From: CADEFX01 sp963806735
GTDB lineage: Bacteria > Pseudomonadota > Alphaproteobacteria > Rhizobiales > Hyphomicrobiaceae
NCBI GenBank assembly: GCA_963806735.1
Contig: CAWEBE010000003.1
Span: forward strand, 248,001-312,000
Direction: 5' to 3'
DNA: 64,000 bases
Of the stretch, positions 39,784 through 48,617 are shown in pieces (positions within the stretch are counted from its first letter, which is position 1; every line of letters begins with the position of its first letter). The position numbers were made by a program, and so were the translations under genes. The notes under the pieces are model-generated. The model saw only the letters and a program-made list of their open reading frames with translations. It did not search any database and was not told the origin of the DNA.

Positions 39784-39947
39784 CGCTGCACGCTGGACTA
39801 TCGCCATGGCCTTTCGACCTCGTCGGTTGCGTGCCATCGCATGGCATTAGGCGCGCATCCCGCCGCGACACTAAACAACTGTTTGTGCGAGGTTCAGGTT
39901 CATAGGTCCAAACCAGACACGTCGTCGAAGCGGTTTAACAGGACTGA

Positions 39948-39958
39948 GGACTTAGTCC
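39948..39958. repeat. short palindrome GGACTTAGTCC downstream of an LLM gene
   Basis: An 11-nt palindrome 25 nt beyond the stop of the LLM gene at 39983. A near-identical core (GGACTAAGTCC) lies 31 nt beyond the stop of the LLM gene ending at 55559. Confidence 0.4.
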
Positions 39959-39982
39959 GGGTCGCTCCAGCCCACGTGATCC

Positions 39983-41011
39983 TCATCCCCCCGCCTTCAC
40001 CCGTCGCCGCACCTCGGGCAGCACCTCGCGCCCCAGCAGCTCGATGCCGGCCAGGATGTCGTCCTGCTTCATGCCGGGCCAACTCACCCGCATGGTGAGG
40101 TGATTGATGCCGAGGCGATGCTGCGCCATCAGCGCCTCGGTGACATGCGCCGGCGAGCCGATGCCGAAGCGATTGGTGCCAAGCTGCTTGAGTTGCGCCT
40201 CGGGCGCGTCGCTCTTGTTGAGGTTCACGCCGAGCAGCCCCCATGACGTATAGGCCGCATACTTCTCCAGCACGAACGGCGCCGCGCGCTTCAGCGCCGT
40301 CTCCTCGTCCCGTGCACAGGCCACCTCGTACAGCCGCACGATGTGCTCGGCGGGCGGCAGGCCGGCATCCGCGCGGGCCTTCTTGTAGATCGCCGCGTCC
40401 TTGGCTGTCTCTTCCAATGTCGTGCTCGACACCGCGCACCAGCCGTCTGCGATCTGGGCCGCGCGCTTGAGGCTCTCCTCCACCTGCGCGGCGATGAGGA
40501 TGGGCGGGCGCGGCTTCTGCAGCGGCGGCGGGCCAATGGTGGCGTTCTCGAACTGCCAGTAGCGGCCTTTGTGCGTGACGTTGGTCTCGCTCCACAGGCG
40601 GCGGATGATCTCGACGCCCTCCGCCATGCGGCTGACCCGCTGCTTGATGTTCACGCCGAAGGCCTGGAATTCCTCCGGCCGGTAGCCGAGCCCCACGCCC
40701 AGCATGAACTTGCCGCCCGAGATGACGTCGAGAAAGGCGCCGATCTCCGCCATCTCGACCGGATTGTGCAGCGGCAGCAGCACGATGTTGGTGCCGAGGT
40801 TCATGGTGCCCTCGGTCTCCGCCGCCAGCCGCTGCATCATCGACATCAGCGGAAAGTAGTGAAACCCAGGCGTGATGTGATGCTCGCCGCCCCACAGCGA
40901 GTCGAAGCCGAGCTTGCGAATGAGCCGCACCTGCTCCAGCGTCTCCGCCCAGCAGCGCGCCGGGTCGCGGTCATAAGGATGCTGACTGTTGAGATAGATG
41001 CCGAGTTTCAT
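39983..41011 (-). CDS. LLM class flavin-dependent oxidoreductase 1
   Basis: Bacterial-luciferase-like TIM barrel, 342 residues. Blocks: GIYLNSQHPYDRD, LGFDSLWGGEHHITPGFHYFP, NLGTNIVLLPLHNPVEMAEIGAFLDVISGGKFMLGVGLGYRPEEFQAFGV, and ILIAAQVEESLKRAAQIADGWC. EHHI and the GVGLGY loop are common to FMN- and F420-using members, so the cofactor cannot be told from sequence alone. Both types occur in LLM families. It lies alone between a LysR gene and a sulfatase. Confidence 0.85.
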   Translation of the reverse strand: MKLGIYLNSQHPYDRDPARCWAETLEQVRLIRKLGFDSLWGGEHHITPGFHYFPLMSMMQRLAAETEGTMNLGTNIVLLPLHNPVEMAEIGAFLDVISGGKFMLGVGLGYRPEEFQAFGVNIKQRVSRMAEGVEIIRRLWSETNVTHKGRYWQFENATIGPPPLQKPRPPILIAAQVEESLKRAAQIADGWCAVSSTTLEETAKDAAIYKKARADAGLPPAEHIVRLYEVACARDEETALKRAAPFVLEKYAAYTSWGLLGVNLNKSDAPEAQLKQLGTNRFGIGSPAHVTEALMAQHRLGINHLTMRVSWPGMKQDDILAGIELLGREVLPEVRRRVKAGG

Positions 41012-41330
41012 GGGGCGTTGGGTCTCCGCGACTTATGGTTGAGAGGATGGGGCGAGCGCCGGCGCAATCGTACCGTCATCGCTCGGCTTGTTCACGCAGA
41101 ATGTGACCTGCCGGTTGATGCGGCCGCGAAGGCGGCCTTGGCGGCGCCAATACAGGCGCCTTCACGCGCCGTGCGGTCTTGCGCCGTCAGTGCTGCAATA
41201 GCAGCGGTTACGGCAGCGGTCGGTGCGCACTCACCGTCCGGTCTGATGGTCGATGCGACCGATTTCGCACGCAGACGCAGGAGCGTGCAAGATTGATGGG
41301 TGGGTTTGACCACCCGGAGGTCACCGACCG
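41012..41330. other. gene-free region upstream of LLM 1 and downstream of the sulfatase
   Basis: 319 nt with no supported gene. A small hairpin GGGTGG-GTTTGA-CCACCC (41298-41315) lies 16 nt beyond the sulfatase stop and may terminate it. The rest presumably contains the promoter of the LLM gene. Confidence 0.4.
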
Positions 41331-42911
41331 TCACTTCAGCGCTCGGCTCAGTACGCCGGGCATCAATGTTTTCTCGTGCGGCAGGCCGCCGTCATCGATA
41401 TCGAAATCCGGGTCGAAAACCGTGCGACCTTGGGCGCCTAGAAACGCGGGCTGGGCCTTGATCCACTCGCTGGGGGCCTGCTCTCTCGCATAGCGCAGCA
41501 GGCGGGCTTCCAGATCATTGACGATGTCCGGCTGCTGGTCCGCCACATTGTTCTTCTCGCCCGGGTCCCTGGCGAGGTTGAACAGCTCCACCTTGCCGGG
41601 AAGCAACGCCATCTTGAAGAGCTTCCAGTCACCTTTGCGGATGGCACCGCGGAAGGCCTCGACGTTGATCAGGATGTCCTCGTGCGGCGACGGCTGGCCT
41701 GCTGAGAGGGTCGGCCAGATGTCCTTGCCGTCGAAGGGACGCTCGCTGCTGCCTCGGGCGCCGGCCAACGCCAGCAACGTCGGCATCAGATCGACCATGT
41801 GCAGCGGCTCGTTGATGACGGCCGGCCTGAGCCTTCCAGACCAGTTGACGATTGTCGGAACGCGCACTCCGCCCTCGTGCAGCGAGCCTTTGCCGCCGCG
41901 GAAGTTGCCGTTCGAGGCTGGCGGCTTTGCGCCGGCTGCAAGCCCCTCCGCCTTGCGCTCCGCCTCGGATCGCGCACCGGTCGCGAAAAGCGCGCTGGTC
42001 GCGCCGCCGTTGTCGCTCGAGAACACGATCAGGGTGTTGTCACGCATGTTCCTCGTTTCGAGCGCGGCAAGGATGCGGCCGACCTGCTCATCGAGCGCCG
42101 TGATCATCGCGGCGTATGTACGGCGCTTCTCGTCAGCGACAGACTTGTAGCGGTCGATGTAGGCCTGCGGTGCCTGATAGGGAGCATGCGGCGCCAGCGA
42201 GGCTACATAGAGAAAGAGCGGCTTTGTGGCATCGTGGCTGTCGATGAGCCGAACGGCCTCGTCACCGATAAGGGTGGTGAAGTAGCCATCCTCGTTGAGG
42301 AACTGGCCGTTGCGCTGCCAGTCGATCAGCCCACCGCGCTCCTTGCTGAAATAGTCCACCTCGCCGACGAGGTTGCCGTAGAAGTGGTCGAAGCCGCGGT
42401 TCTGCGGCCAGTACTTCTCGTCCGCGTGCCCGAGGTGCCATTTACCGGCCATCGCGGTTCGATAGCCGGCGTCCTTGAGGGCCTGCGGCAGCGTGCGCTC
42501 CTCGGTGGGCAGACCGTAGGAATGGCTCGGAAAGATCACCAGCGTCTGCAGGCCGTAGCGCATGGGGTAACGCCCGGTCATCAGCGCCGCTCGGGCAGGT
42601 GTGCAGACGGGCATGCCGTAGAACAATTCCGCACGCACGCCGCTCGCGGCGAGCGCGTCGATGTTGGGTGTCTTGATGCCGCTGCCACGGTAGCCGAGGT
42701 CGGCATTGCCGAGGTCATCGGCCAGAATGACTACGATATTGGGTTGCTGCGTCGCCTGACCCGCCGTCTGGGCGTTGACGGCGGGAGCGAAGCCCACTGT
42801 TCCCGATGCCAGCGCCGCGGCCAAACGTGCACCCGTTCGAAGCAGGCTCCTGCGGTCCAAGCTTTCCTCGTCCGCCTGGTTGTGGCCTGCATCTCCTGCA
42901 TGCGTGCTCAT
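41331..42911 (-). CDS. arylsulfatase-type sulfatase with Tat signal
   Basis: Alkaline-phosphatase-superfamily sulfatase, 526 residues. The N-terminal DRRSLLRTGARLAAALASGTVG is a twin-arginine signal. The metal site has NIVVILADDLGNADLGYRG. The signature VCTPARAALMTGRYPMR carries the Cys that becomes formylglycine. AGKWHLGH and VFSSDNGGA supply other active-site residues. ATG 42911 follows GGGAG. The substrate is unknown. The 393 nt before the divergent binding-protein gene (42912-43304) hold no other feature. Confidence 0.88.
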   Translation of the reverse strand: MSTHAGDAGHNQADEESLDRRSLLRTGARLAAALASGTVGFAPAVNAQTAGQATQQPNIVVILADDLGNADLGYRGSGIKTPNIDALAASGVRAELFYGMPVCTPARAALMTGRYPMRYGLQTLVIFPSHSYGLPTEERTLPQALKDAGYRTAMAGKWHLGHADEKYWPQNRGFDHFYGNLVGEVDYFSKERGGLIDWQRNGQFLNEDGYFTTLIGDEAVRLIDSHDATKPLFLYVASLAPHAPYQAPQAYIDRYKSVADEKRRTYAAMITALDEQVGRILAALETRNMRDNTLIVFSSDNGGATSALFATGARSEAERKAEGLAAGAKPPASNGNFRGGKGSLHEGGVRVPTIVNWSGRLRPAVINEPLHMVDLMPTLLALAGARGSSERPFDGKDIWPTLSAGQPSPHEDILINVEAFRGAIRKGDWKLFKMALLPGKVELFNLARDPGEKNNVADQQPDIVNDLEARLLRYAREQAPSEWIKAQPAFLGAQGRTVFDPDFDIDDGGLPHEKTLMPGVLSRALK

Positions 42912-43304
42912 TGCTTGCTCCCGGGTGTCCATTCACAGGCCTGCCGAGCGATGGGTCGCGGCAAATCCATCGTGCGTGACAACTGTGGGGCTCTGAAATC
43001 AGGGGAAACCCCCAAGCTAGCGGTCGAAAACCAAGGTTGGGGTGGCTCGGGTGACGGGCATTCGATCCCGGGTGTCGACGTCCGCTTGTGGCGAGGCGGA
43101 CATCGGAACGTGCATGGCGAGAGCAGGTGATATGCGGCGTCGCGCAGCCCACACGCGCAAACCTCACCGCGCATTCCACCATCGCGTTGATTCGGGCAGA
43201 GTCAGATTTGCCCCATTGTCTGTTTTCGTTGACAAGAGGGAAACTACTCCGTCCAATCAACGGAAGATCCTTGGACGGACACACTGCCCCATCACGGAGG
43301 AAAA

Positions 43305-44885
43305 ATGCGCCTTACGTCACTTTTTGCGGCCACAACGGTTGCGGTCGCATACGCCAGCACCGGCGTGGCTGCCCAAACGCCTAAGAAGGGCGGCACCTTG
43401 AACTACGGGGTGGTGGCCGAGCTGCCGACCAGCGACTGTCACGCGACGACGACATTCGCCACGCTGCATCCCGTCGCGCCGATGTACTCGACGCTCCTCA
43501 AGTTTCAGGGCCCTCACGACAACAACAAGATCGTGGGTGATCTCGCTGAAAGCTACGAGGCTTCAGCGGATGCCTTGACCTATACGTTCAAGCTGCGCCG
43601 CGGCGTCAAGTTTCACGACGGCTCCGATTTTACGGCGGCGGACATCAAGGCCACTTACGACCGCATCCGCAATCCACCCGATGGCATCACGTCGGCACGC
43701 AAGGCCCTGCACTCGGCTATTCAAACAATCGAGACGCCAGATCCCTACACGGTGGTCTTCAAGCTCTCGCGTGTCGACATGTCGTTGCCGCTGCAGTTCG
43801 CATCGCCCTTCAACTGCGTCTATAGCGCTGCCGCGCTCGCCAAAGACGCCGACTATCCGGCGAAAACCGCCATGGGTACCGGTGCCTTCCAGTTTGTCGA
43901 GTACGTGAAGGGCTCGCACTGGGCTGGCAAGCGCTTTGACGGCTATTTCCTGAAAGATCGCCCCTATCTCGATGGCTACAAGGCCTTCATCGTCAAAGGC
44001 ACCGCCGTCGTATCGGGGCTGCAAGGTGGTCAGTTCGACGCCGAGTTCCGCGGACGATCGCCGGCAGAACGTGACCAGCTCGTCAGCGCGATGGGCGACA
44101 AAATCGCGGTGGTCGAGGGCCCCTGGATCACCAACATTCAGCTTTACGTCAATACGCAGAAAAAGCCGTTCGACGATGTGCGCGTGCGGCAGGCCCTCAC
44201 CCTCGCGATCGATCGTTGGGGCGGCGGCGAGAACCTCGGCAAGATATCCCTCATCAGGGGCGTCAACGGCACGTTCCGTCCCGGCGCATCCTGGTCAATC
44301 TCGCGGGCTGAGCTGGAGAAAATCCCCGGCTATTGGCGTGACATCGAGAAGTCACGGGCGGAAGCGCGGCGCTTGCTCGCCGAGGCCGGCGTTCCCAGTC
44401 TGAAGCTCAAGCTCCTCAACCGGCAATTGGGCCAACCGTTCCAGCCGGCCGGCATCTATGCCGTCGATCAATGGAGGCGCGTGGGCATACAGGCAGAGCA
44501 TACGGAGCTCGAGACGAAGGTCTACTTCGATGCGCTGTTCAAGGGCGACTTCGACGTTGCGGTGAACAACATTTCGGATTTCGCCGACGATCCTTCGGCG
44601 CAGTTCAATACGCTCGTCAGCAGCAAGCTTTCCTCAGTCAGCTACGCACGGCATGAGGACACCAAGCTCGACGAGCTCTTCCAGAAGCAGGCGGTGGAGA
44701 TCGACCCAGCGAAGCGAATGGATCTCGTCAACGAGTTCGAGCGGCATGCACTGACCCAGGCCTACTCGTTTCCCGTGCTGTGGTATCAGCGCATCGTGGC
44801 CAACAACAAGAAGGTCAAAGGCTGGGAGTTGCAGCCCAGTCATTTTGCCGGTCAAACGCTTGTCGATGTCTGGCTCGACGAATGA
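43305..44885 (+). CDS. ABC transporter substrate-binding protein, family 5 (peptide/nickel type), orphan
   Basis: 526 residues. Signal peptide about 1-23 (SLFAATTVAVAYASTGVAA), then KKGGTLNYGVVAELPTSDCHATTTFAT, LAESYEASADALTYTFKLRRGVKFHDGSDFTAADIKATYDRI (family-5 signature), and FDDVRVRQALTLAIDRWGGG. Peptide, nickel, sugar-oligomer and opine binders share this fold. No permease or ATPase gene is adjacent, so it must work with a transporter encoded elsewhere. Confidence 0.87.
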   Translation: MRLTSLFAATTVAVAYASTGVAAQTPKKGGTLNYGVVAELPTSDCHATTTFATLHPVAPMYSTLLKFQGPHDNNKIVGDLAESYEASADALTYTFKLRRGVKFHDGSDFTAADIKATYDRIRNPPDGITSARKALHSAIQTIETPDPYTVVFKLSRVDMSLPLQFASPFNCVYSAAALAKDADYPAKTAMGTGAFQFVEYVKGSHWAGKRFDGYFLKDRPYLDGYKAFIVKGTAVVSGLQGGQFDAEFRGRSPAERDQLVSAMGDKIAVVEGPWITNIQLYVNTQKKPFDDVRVRQALTLAIDRWGGGENLGKISLIRGVNGTFRPGASWSISRAELEKIPGYWRDIEKSRAEARRLLAEAGVPSLKLKLLNRQLGQPFQPAGIYAVDQWRRVGIQAEHTELETKVYFDALFKGDFDVAVNNISDFADDPSAQFNTLVSSKLSSVSYARHEDTKLDELFQKQAVEIDPAKRMDLVNEFERHALTQAYSFPVLWYQRIVANNKKVKGWELQPSHFAGQTLVDVWLDE

Positions 44886-44892
44886 TCGGGGC

Positions 44893-44928
44893 TAGAGCCA
44901 ATCCCGGTTTCAAGGCGGAATGGCTCTA
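44893..44928. terminator. candidate bidirectional terminator between the binding-protein and TetR genes
   Basis: TAGAGCCA (44893-44900) pairs perfectly with TGGCTCTA (44921-44928) around a 20-nt loop, in the 46 nt between two convergent stop codons. The loop contains a further weak CCGG pair. It is also of the TAGAGC-type dispersed sequences. Confidence 0.5.
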
Positions 44929-44931
44929 ATC

Positions 44932-45504
44932 TCACCTCGCGCAATCAATGGCCTGGACCATGGCGTCGACGGCGGTGCCCTGCTTCAGGCCGCTTTCGCG
45001 CGTCAGCGTCCGCCACGTGAAGAAGCTGAGCGCCAGGCGCAACAGCGGGCACTGTCTGGCGGTGAGCTTCGCGCCGAGCACGTCGCGGTAGGCCGTCATA
45101 TACGGTCCGAGGCGCATCTCGACAATTTCTCTGGTGAGCGGATGATATTCGGCGTCACGCAGGATGCACGCTGCAAGCTCCGCATTGCGCTCATACCACC
45201 GATAGATCGCAAGGAGGCCGACGCGCAGACGCTCGCTCCGATCCTCGATCGCGCGCCAGGGACGAGCATCGGGCAGCGGATCGCGCTCCATGGCGAGGCC
45301 TGAACAGGCGAGATACAGGCTCCGCTCGTCGGGAAAGTGCGCGTAGAAGGTGTGCCGCTGAACGCCGGCCCGCTCGGCCACCATGCTGATCGTGGTCTGC
45401 GCCGGACCGATGCTCGAGTGCAGCTCGACAGCCGCTTCGACGATGCGCTGACGCGTCGCTGCCTGGCTTTCGGCGCGGCGCTTGAGGGTATAGGTCCGGG
45501 TCAT
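44932..45504 (-). CDS. TetR family transcriptional regulator
   Basis: 190 residues. N-terminal HTH: RQRIVEAAVELHSSIGPAQTTISMVAERAGVQRHTFYAHFPDERSLYLAC. The C-terminal ligand domain is variable and gives no clue to the effector. ATG 45504 starts MTRTYTLKRR; the longer frame lacks support. It diverges from an MBL-fold hydrolase gene 146 nt away, the likely target. Candidate operators lie at 45519-45530 and 45564-45575. Confidence 0.85.
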   Translation of the reverse strand: MTRTYTLKRRAESQAATRQRIVEAAVELHSSIGPAQTTISMVAERAGVQRHTFYAHFPDERSLYLACSGLAMERDPLPDARPWRAIEDRSERLRVGLLAIYRWYERNAELAACILRDAEYHPLTREIVEMRLGPYMTAYRDVLGAKLTARQCPLLRLALSFFTWRTLTRESGLKQGTAVDAMVQAIDCAR

Positions 45505-45518
45505 ATCAATTTCATTGC

Positions 45519-45575
45519 ACGCATGTGTGCTGTCATATTGACAGGCTTTGCAATTTTCACTACACACATATGTAC
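45519..45575. promoter_or_regulatory. candidate TetR operators in the divergent promoter region
   Basis: Two related words, ACGCATGTGTGC (45519-45530) and ACACATATGTAC (45564-45575), fit ACRCATRTGTRC and are 45 bp apart. Between them is a further 15-bp palindrome, CTGTCA-TAT-TGACAG (45530-45544). All lie between the tetR start and the MBL hydrolase gene. Confidence 0.4.
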
Positions 45576-45650
45576 AATCAAATTGTTCGAAAGTCCATCG
45601 CCGTGGCGGCCCGCCCGGCGAAACGTCACACCTTGCCCGTGGAGAGTCAC

Positions 45651-46406
45651 ATGGAGACCAGGATCAGTGAGATCAGCGACGGCATCTATCGCCTGTCGAC
45701 ATTCGTGCCGGACATCGCCCCGCCTGCCGGCTTCACGTTCAACCAGTTTCTTGCTCTCGGCGATGAGCCTCTCCTGTTTCACACCGGCCTCAGGAAGATG
45801 TTCCCGCTGACGCGTGCGGCTGTCAGCCGGCTCATGCCGCCGGAGCGTCTGCGCTGGATTGCTTTCGGCCATTTCGAGGCCGACGAATGCGGCGCCATGA
45901 ACGAGTGGCTGGCGGTTGCCCCGCAGGCTCAACTCGCGCACGGCCGCACGGGCTGCATGGTGTCGTTGAATGACATGGCGGACCGCGCGCCGCGTGTGCT
46001 CGACGACGGAGAAACCATCGACCTCGGCGGCGGAAAGCGCGTGCGCTACATCGATACGCCGCATACCCCGCATGGCTGGGACGCGGGCGTGCTGTACGAG
46101 GAGGCGACGCGAACCCTCATGTGCGGCGACCTGTTCACCCAGCTCGGTGACGGCCCGGCGCTGACCGAGGGCGATATCGTGGGGCCGGCGATCGCTGCGG
46201 AGGACCTGTTCCAGTATTCCAGTCTGGCCCCCGGCATGGGGACGACGATCCGTGGCCTTTCTGATCTCGCGCCGCGCACGCTGGCGCTGATGCACGGTCC
46301 CTCATATGCCGGCGATGGCGCAGCCGCCCTGTGCGCCTTGGCCGACGACTACGACCGCCGCATTCGCGGTCGTGGGCAAGGCGCTGTTGGGCTCAAGGCA
46401 GTCTAA
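45651..46406 (+). CDS. MBL-fold metallo-hydrolase with HxExDE motif
   Basis: 251 residues in the metallo-beta-lactamase fold of the flavodiiron/oxygen-reductase-domain type. FGHFEADECGAMNEW (HxExDE) stands where hydrolases usually have HxHxDH. Further ligands are probably DTPHTPHGWDAG (His), MCGDLFTQ (Asp) and LMHGPSYAGDG (His). This ligand pattern fits a di-iron site, as in flavodiiron NO/O2 reductases, but no flavodoxin domain is attached. ATG 45651 gives METRISEISDGIYRLS. Likely controlled by the divergent TetR. Confidence 0.75.
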   Translation: METRISEISDGIYRLSTFVPDIAPPAGFTFNQFLALGDEPLLFHTGLRKMFPLTRAAVSRLMPPERLRWIAFGHFEADECGAMNEWLAVAPQAQLAHGRTGCMVSLNDMADRAPRVLDDGETIDLGGGKRVRYIDTPHTPHGWDAGVLYEEATRTLMCGDLFTQLGDGPALTEGDIVGPAIAAEDLFQYSSLAPGMGTTIRGLSDLAPRTLALMHGPSYAGDGAAALCALADDYDRRIRGRGQGAVGLKAV

Positions 46407-46436
46407 GGGGCGCCCAGCCCGGAACGCGGCTCGCCC

Positions 46437-47393
46437 TCAACCGCGCGCAACCTTGGCAATGACGTCCTTGCCGAAACGCTCGATGCGCTCGCACGTCTCG
46501 CCCACTGTCGAGGCGAGCAGCTGCATGCCGAGCTGACTCACGCCGACCTTGGCCAGTGCGGCTGTGTCGGCGGCCATGTCGGCGGCGCTGCCGGTGAACA
46601 GCCGTCGCGATCCGTCGGCTGCGCGCTCGGCCGTCCACGACACGGGCCATTGCACCGAATAGGCGGTGGCGACGCTGGCCGGATCGCGGCCGGCCGCCTT
46701 GGCCAAGCCAGCGAGCTTGGCGATGGCGCCACCCAGACGCTCGGGCGTATCGAGCAGCGGATCGCGGCTGTTGGAGCCTGGGTACCACACGTCACCGAGT
46801 TTCGCGGTCCGGCGCATGGCTGGCCCGCTCTCACCGCCGACCCAGATCGGCACCTTGTCCCTTTGCACGGGCTTGGGCTGGAACAACACGTTATCGAACT
46901 TCACGAACTCGCCGCTGTAGGCGGGGCGCTCCTTGCTCCACAGCTCCTTGAAGGCCTCGATGTACTCGTCGGTGGCGCGGCCGCGTCCGGCGAACGGCGC
47001 GCCCAGGATCTCGAACTCCTCCTTGAGCCAACCGGCGCCGACGCCGAGCAGCAGGCGTCCTTCGGACAGCACGTCAATGGTGGAGAGCATCTTGGCCGCC
47101 AGCACGGGGTGGCGATGCGGCACCACCATCACGGCCGTCAGAAGCTGCAGGCGCTTCGTGCAGCTTGCCAGAAAGGCCAGCGTGGCGAGCTGATCGAAGC
47201 AGAAGCCTTCGCCGCCCGCCCATTTGCCCTCGGGATTGTAGGGATACGTCGAATTGAAGCTGCTCGGCACTACGACGTGGTCATTGACGGCGATGAAGTC
47301 GAAGCCGGCCTTCTCGCCCGCCGCGGCAATGGCGTGGTAACCCTCGCGCGTCGCCAGCGGTCCGCGCGTGAATGTGGTCACTCCGAATTTCAT
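46437..47393 (-). CDS. LLM class oxidoreductase 2 (F420-dependent type)
   Basis: 318 residues. Blocks: GYHAIAAAGEKAGFDFIAVNDHVVVPSSF, LASCTKRLQLLTAVMVVPHRHPVLAAKMLSTIDVLSEGRLLLGVGAGWLKEEFEILG, and KVPIWVGGESGPAMRRTAKLGDVWYPG. The NDHVVVP and GVGAGWLKEEFE motifs are typical of the TIGR03619-like F420-dependent group in actinobacteria. The F420 operon about 10 kb away makes F420 use plausible. The reaction is unknown. Confidence 0.83.
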   Translation of the reverse strand: MKFGVTTFTRGPLATREGYHAIAAAGEKAGFDFIAVNDHVVVPSSFNSTYPYNPEGKWAGGEGFCFDQLATLAFLASCTKRLQLLTAVMVVPHRHPVLAAKMLSTIDVLSEGRLLLGVGAGWLKEEFEILGAPFAGRGRATDEYIEAFKELWSKERPAYSGEFVKFDNVLFQPKPVQRDKVPIWVGGESGPAMRRTAKLGDVWYPGSNSRDPLLDTPERLGGAIAKLAGLAKAAGRDPASVATAYSVQWPVSWTAERAADGSRRLFTGSAADMAADTAALAKVGVSQLGMQLLASTVGETCERIERFGKDVIAKVARG

Positions 47394-47564
47394 GGGTGCG
47401 GCTCCTCCGATTGGCGCGTGTGGTGCGGGGTGATCAACAGCCTAGCCTGAACCCCATCGCCTGCGCGAGGTGAATTCGCGGCACTGTCGGGCGGGCAACG
47501 CGCTGGACAACCTGGCAGCTGCAACCGAGACTGGTCCGTTCGTCCTGCTGGCTGGAGGTGCCGC

Positions 47565-48551
47565 ATGAGCACGCTCGAACCCGTCGACGGCATCGACGTG
47601 CAGATCATCGTCGACAACGTAACGGACAACCTCTCCTCCGTTCCATCATTCGTGGAAACCGAGCTGGCCGCCTTGGATCGCCGGCGGCGAGGTGCGCTCG
47701 TTCTGGGTGGCAACTGCCTGTGCTGCGCGGCGCATGGCTTGTCCTGCCTGATTACTGTCCGCAGCGGCGGGGAGAGCAGAGTGCTGCTGTTCAACTCTGG
47801 CCCGGAGGATCGCACGTTCGAGCAGAACGTCTCACGGCTTGGCGTCGATCTGGCGCCGGTCGAGGCGATCGTGCTCTCGCACGGCCACTGGGACCATGCC
47901 GGTGCCATGCTGCGCGCCCTGCAGCTCATCCGCGACCGCAATGGGGGCCGGCCGGTCCCCTACTACGCCCATCCCGACATGTTCCGCACGCGCGCCTCGA
48001 AGCTGCCGAACGGCACCATGCGGCGCATGGATGATGTGCCGAGTGTCGAAGCACTGACAGCGTACGGCGCAGAGGTCATCAACACCGCCGAGCCGCAGCT
48101 CCTGCTCGATGGCAAGGTCTACGTGAGCGGTGAGATCCCGCGCGTCACGCCGTTCGAGCGCGGGCTTCCCGGCCAGCATCGTCGCACGCTGGACGGCACG
48201 GGCTGGGAGCTCGACGAGCTCATCATGGACGAGCGCTTCGTTGCTGTGAACGTAGCCGGCAAGGGACTGATCGTGTTTTCAGCCTGCTCGCATGCCGGCA
48301 TCGTCAATGTCCTGAAGTGTGCCAAGGCCACCTTCGGCAACATTCCCTTGTACTGCGCGGTTGGGGGCCTGCATCTCTCTGGCTCGACGGAGCGCATTAT
48401 TCCCGACACGGTCGAGGCCCTGCGCGAATTCGATCTCAGTGTTATTGCAGCCGGTCATTGCACCGGCTGGCGGGCCATGACGGCGCTCGCCAATACCTTC
48501 GGCGAAGACAAGCTCGTTCCGCTGGCCGTCGGCAAACGGTTCTCGTTTTGA
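47565..48551 (+). CDS. MBL-fold metallo-hydrolase (archaeal DHPS-like type)
   Basis: 328 residues. Blocks: SCLITVRSGGESRVLLFNSGPED, AIVLSHGHWDHAGAMLRAL (HxHxDH zinc motif), ACSHAGIVNVL and AVGGLHL followed by VIAAGHCTGWRA. The architecture is that of MBL proteins often named 7,8-dihydropterin-6-yl-methyl-4-(beta-D-ribofuranosyl)aminobenzene 5'-phosphate synthase, a name carried over from methanogens and not secure. A Cys-rich loop (GGNCLCCAAHGLSC) sits early. It diverges from LLM gene 2 with 171 nt between. Substrate unknown. Confidence 0.75.
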   Translation: MSTLEPVDGIDVQIIVDNVTDNLSSVPSFVETELAALDRRRRGALVLGGNCLCCAAHGLSCLITVRSGGESRVLLFNSGPEDRTFEQNVSRLGVDLAPVEAIVLSHGHWDHAGAMLRALQLIRDRNGGRPVPYYAHPDMFRTRASKLPNGTMRRMDDVPSVEALTAYGAEVINTAEPQLLLDGKVYVSGEIPRVTPFERGLPGQHRRTLDGTGWELDELIMDERFVAVNVAGKGLIVFSACSHAGIVNVLKCAKATFGNIPLYCAVGGLHLSGSTERIIPDTVEALREFDLSVIAAGHCTGWRAMTALANTFGEDKLVPLAVGKRFSF

Positions 48552-48617
48552 CTTGGCGCAGGTCATCTGCGCCGAAGGCGGCGACATCCGCCTCCGGCAC
48601 GACGTTGCTCTATCAAC

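Noticed and set aside
47565..48551. Assigning the MBL protein to methanopterin synthesis because of its archaeal-style name
   Set aside because: No other methanopterin gene is in the window, and this name is widely over-applied to MBL proteins.
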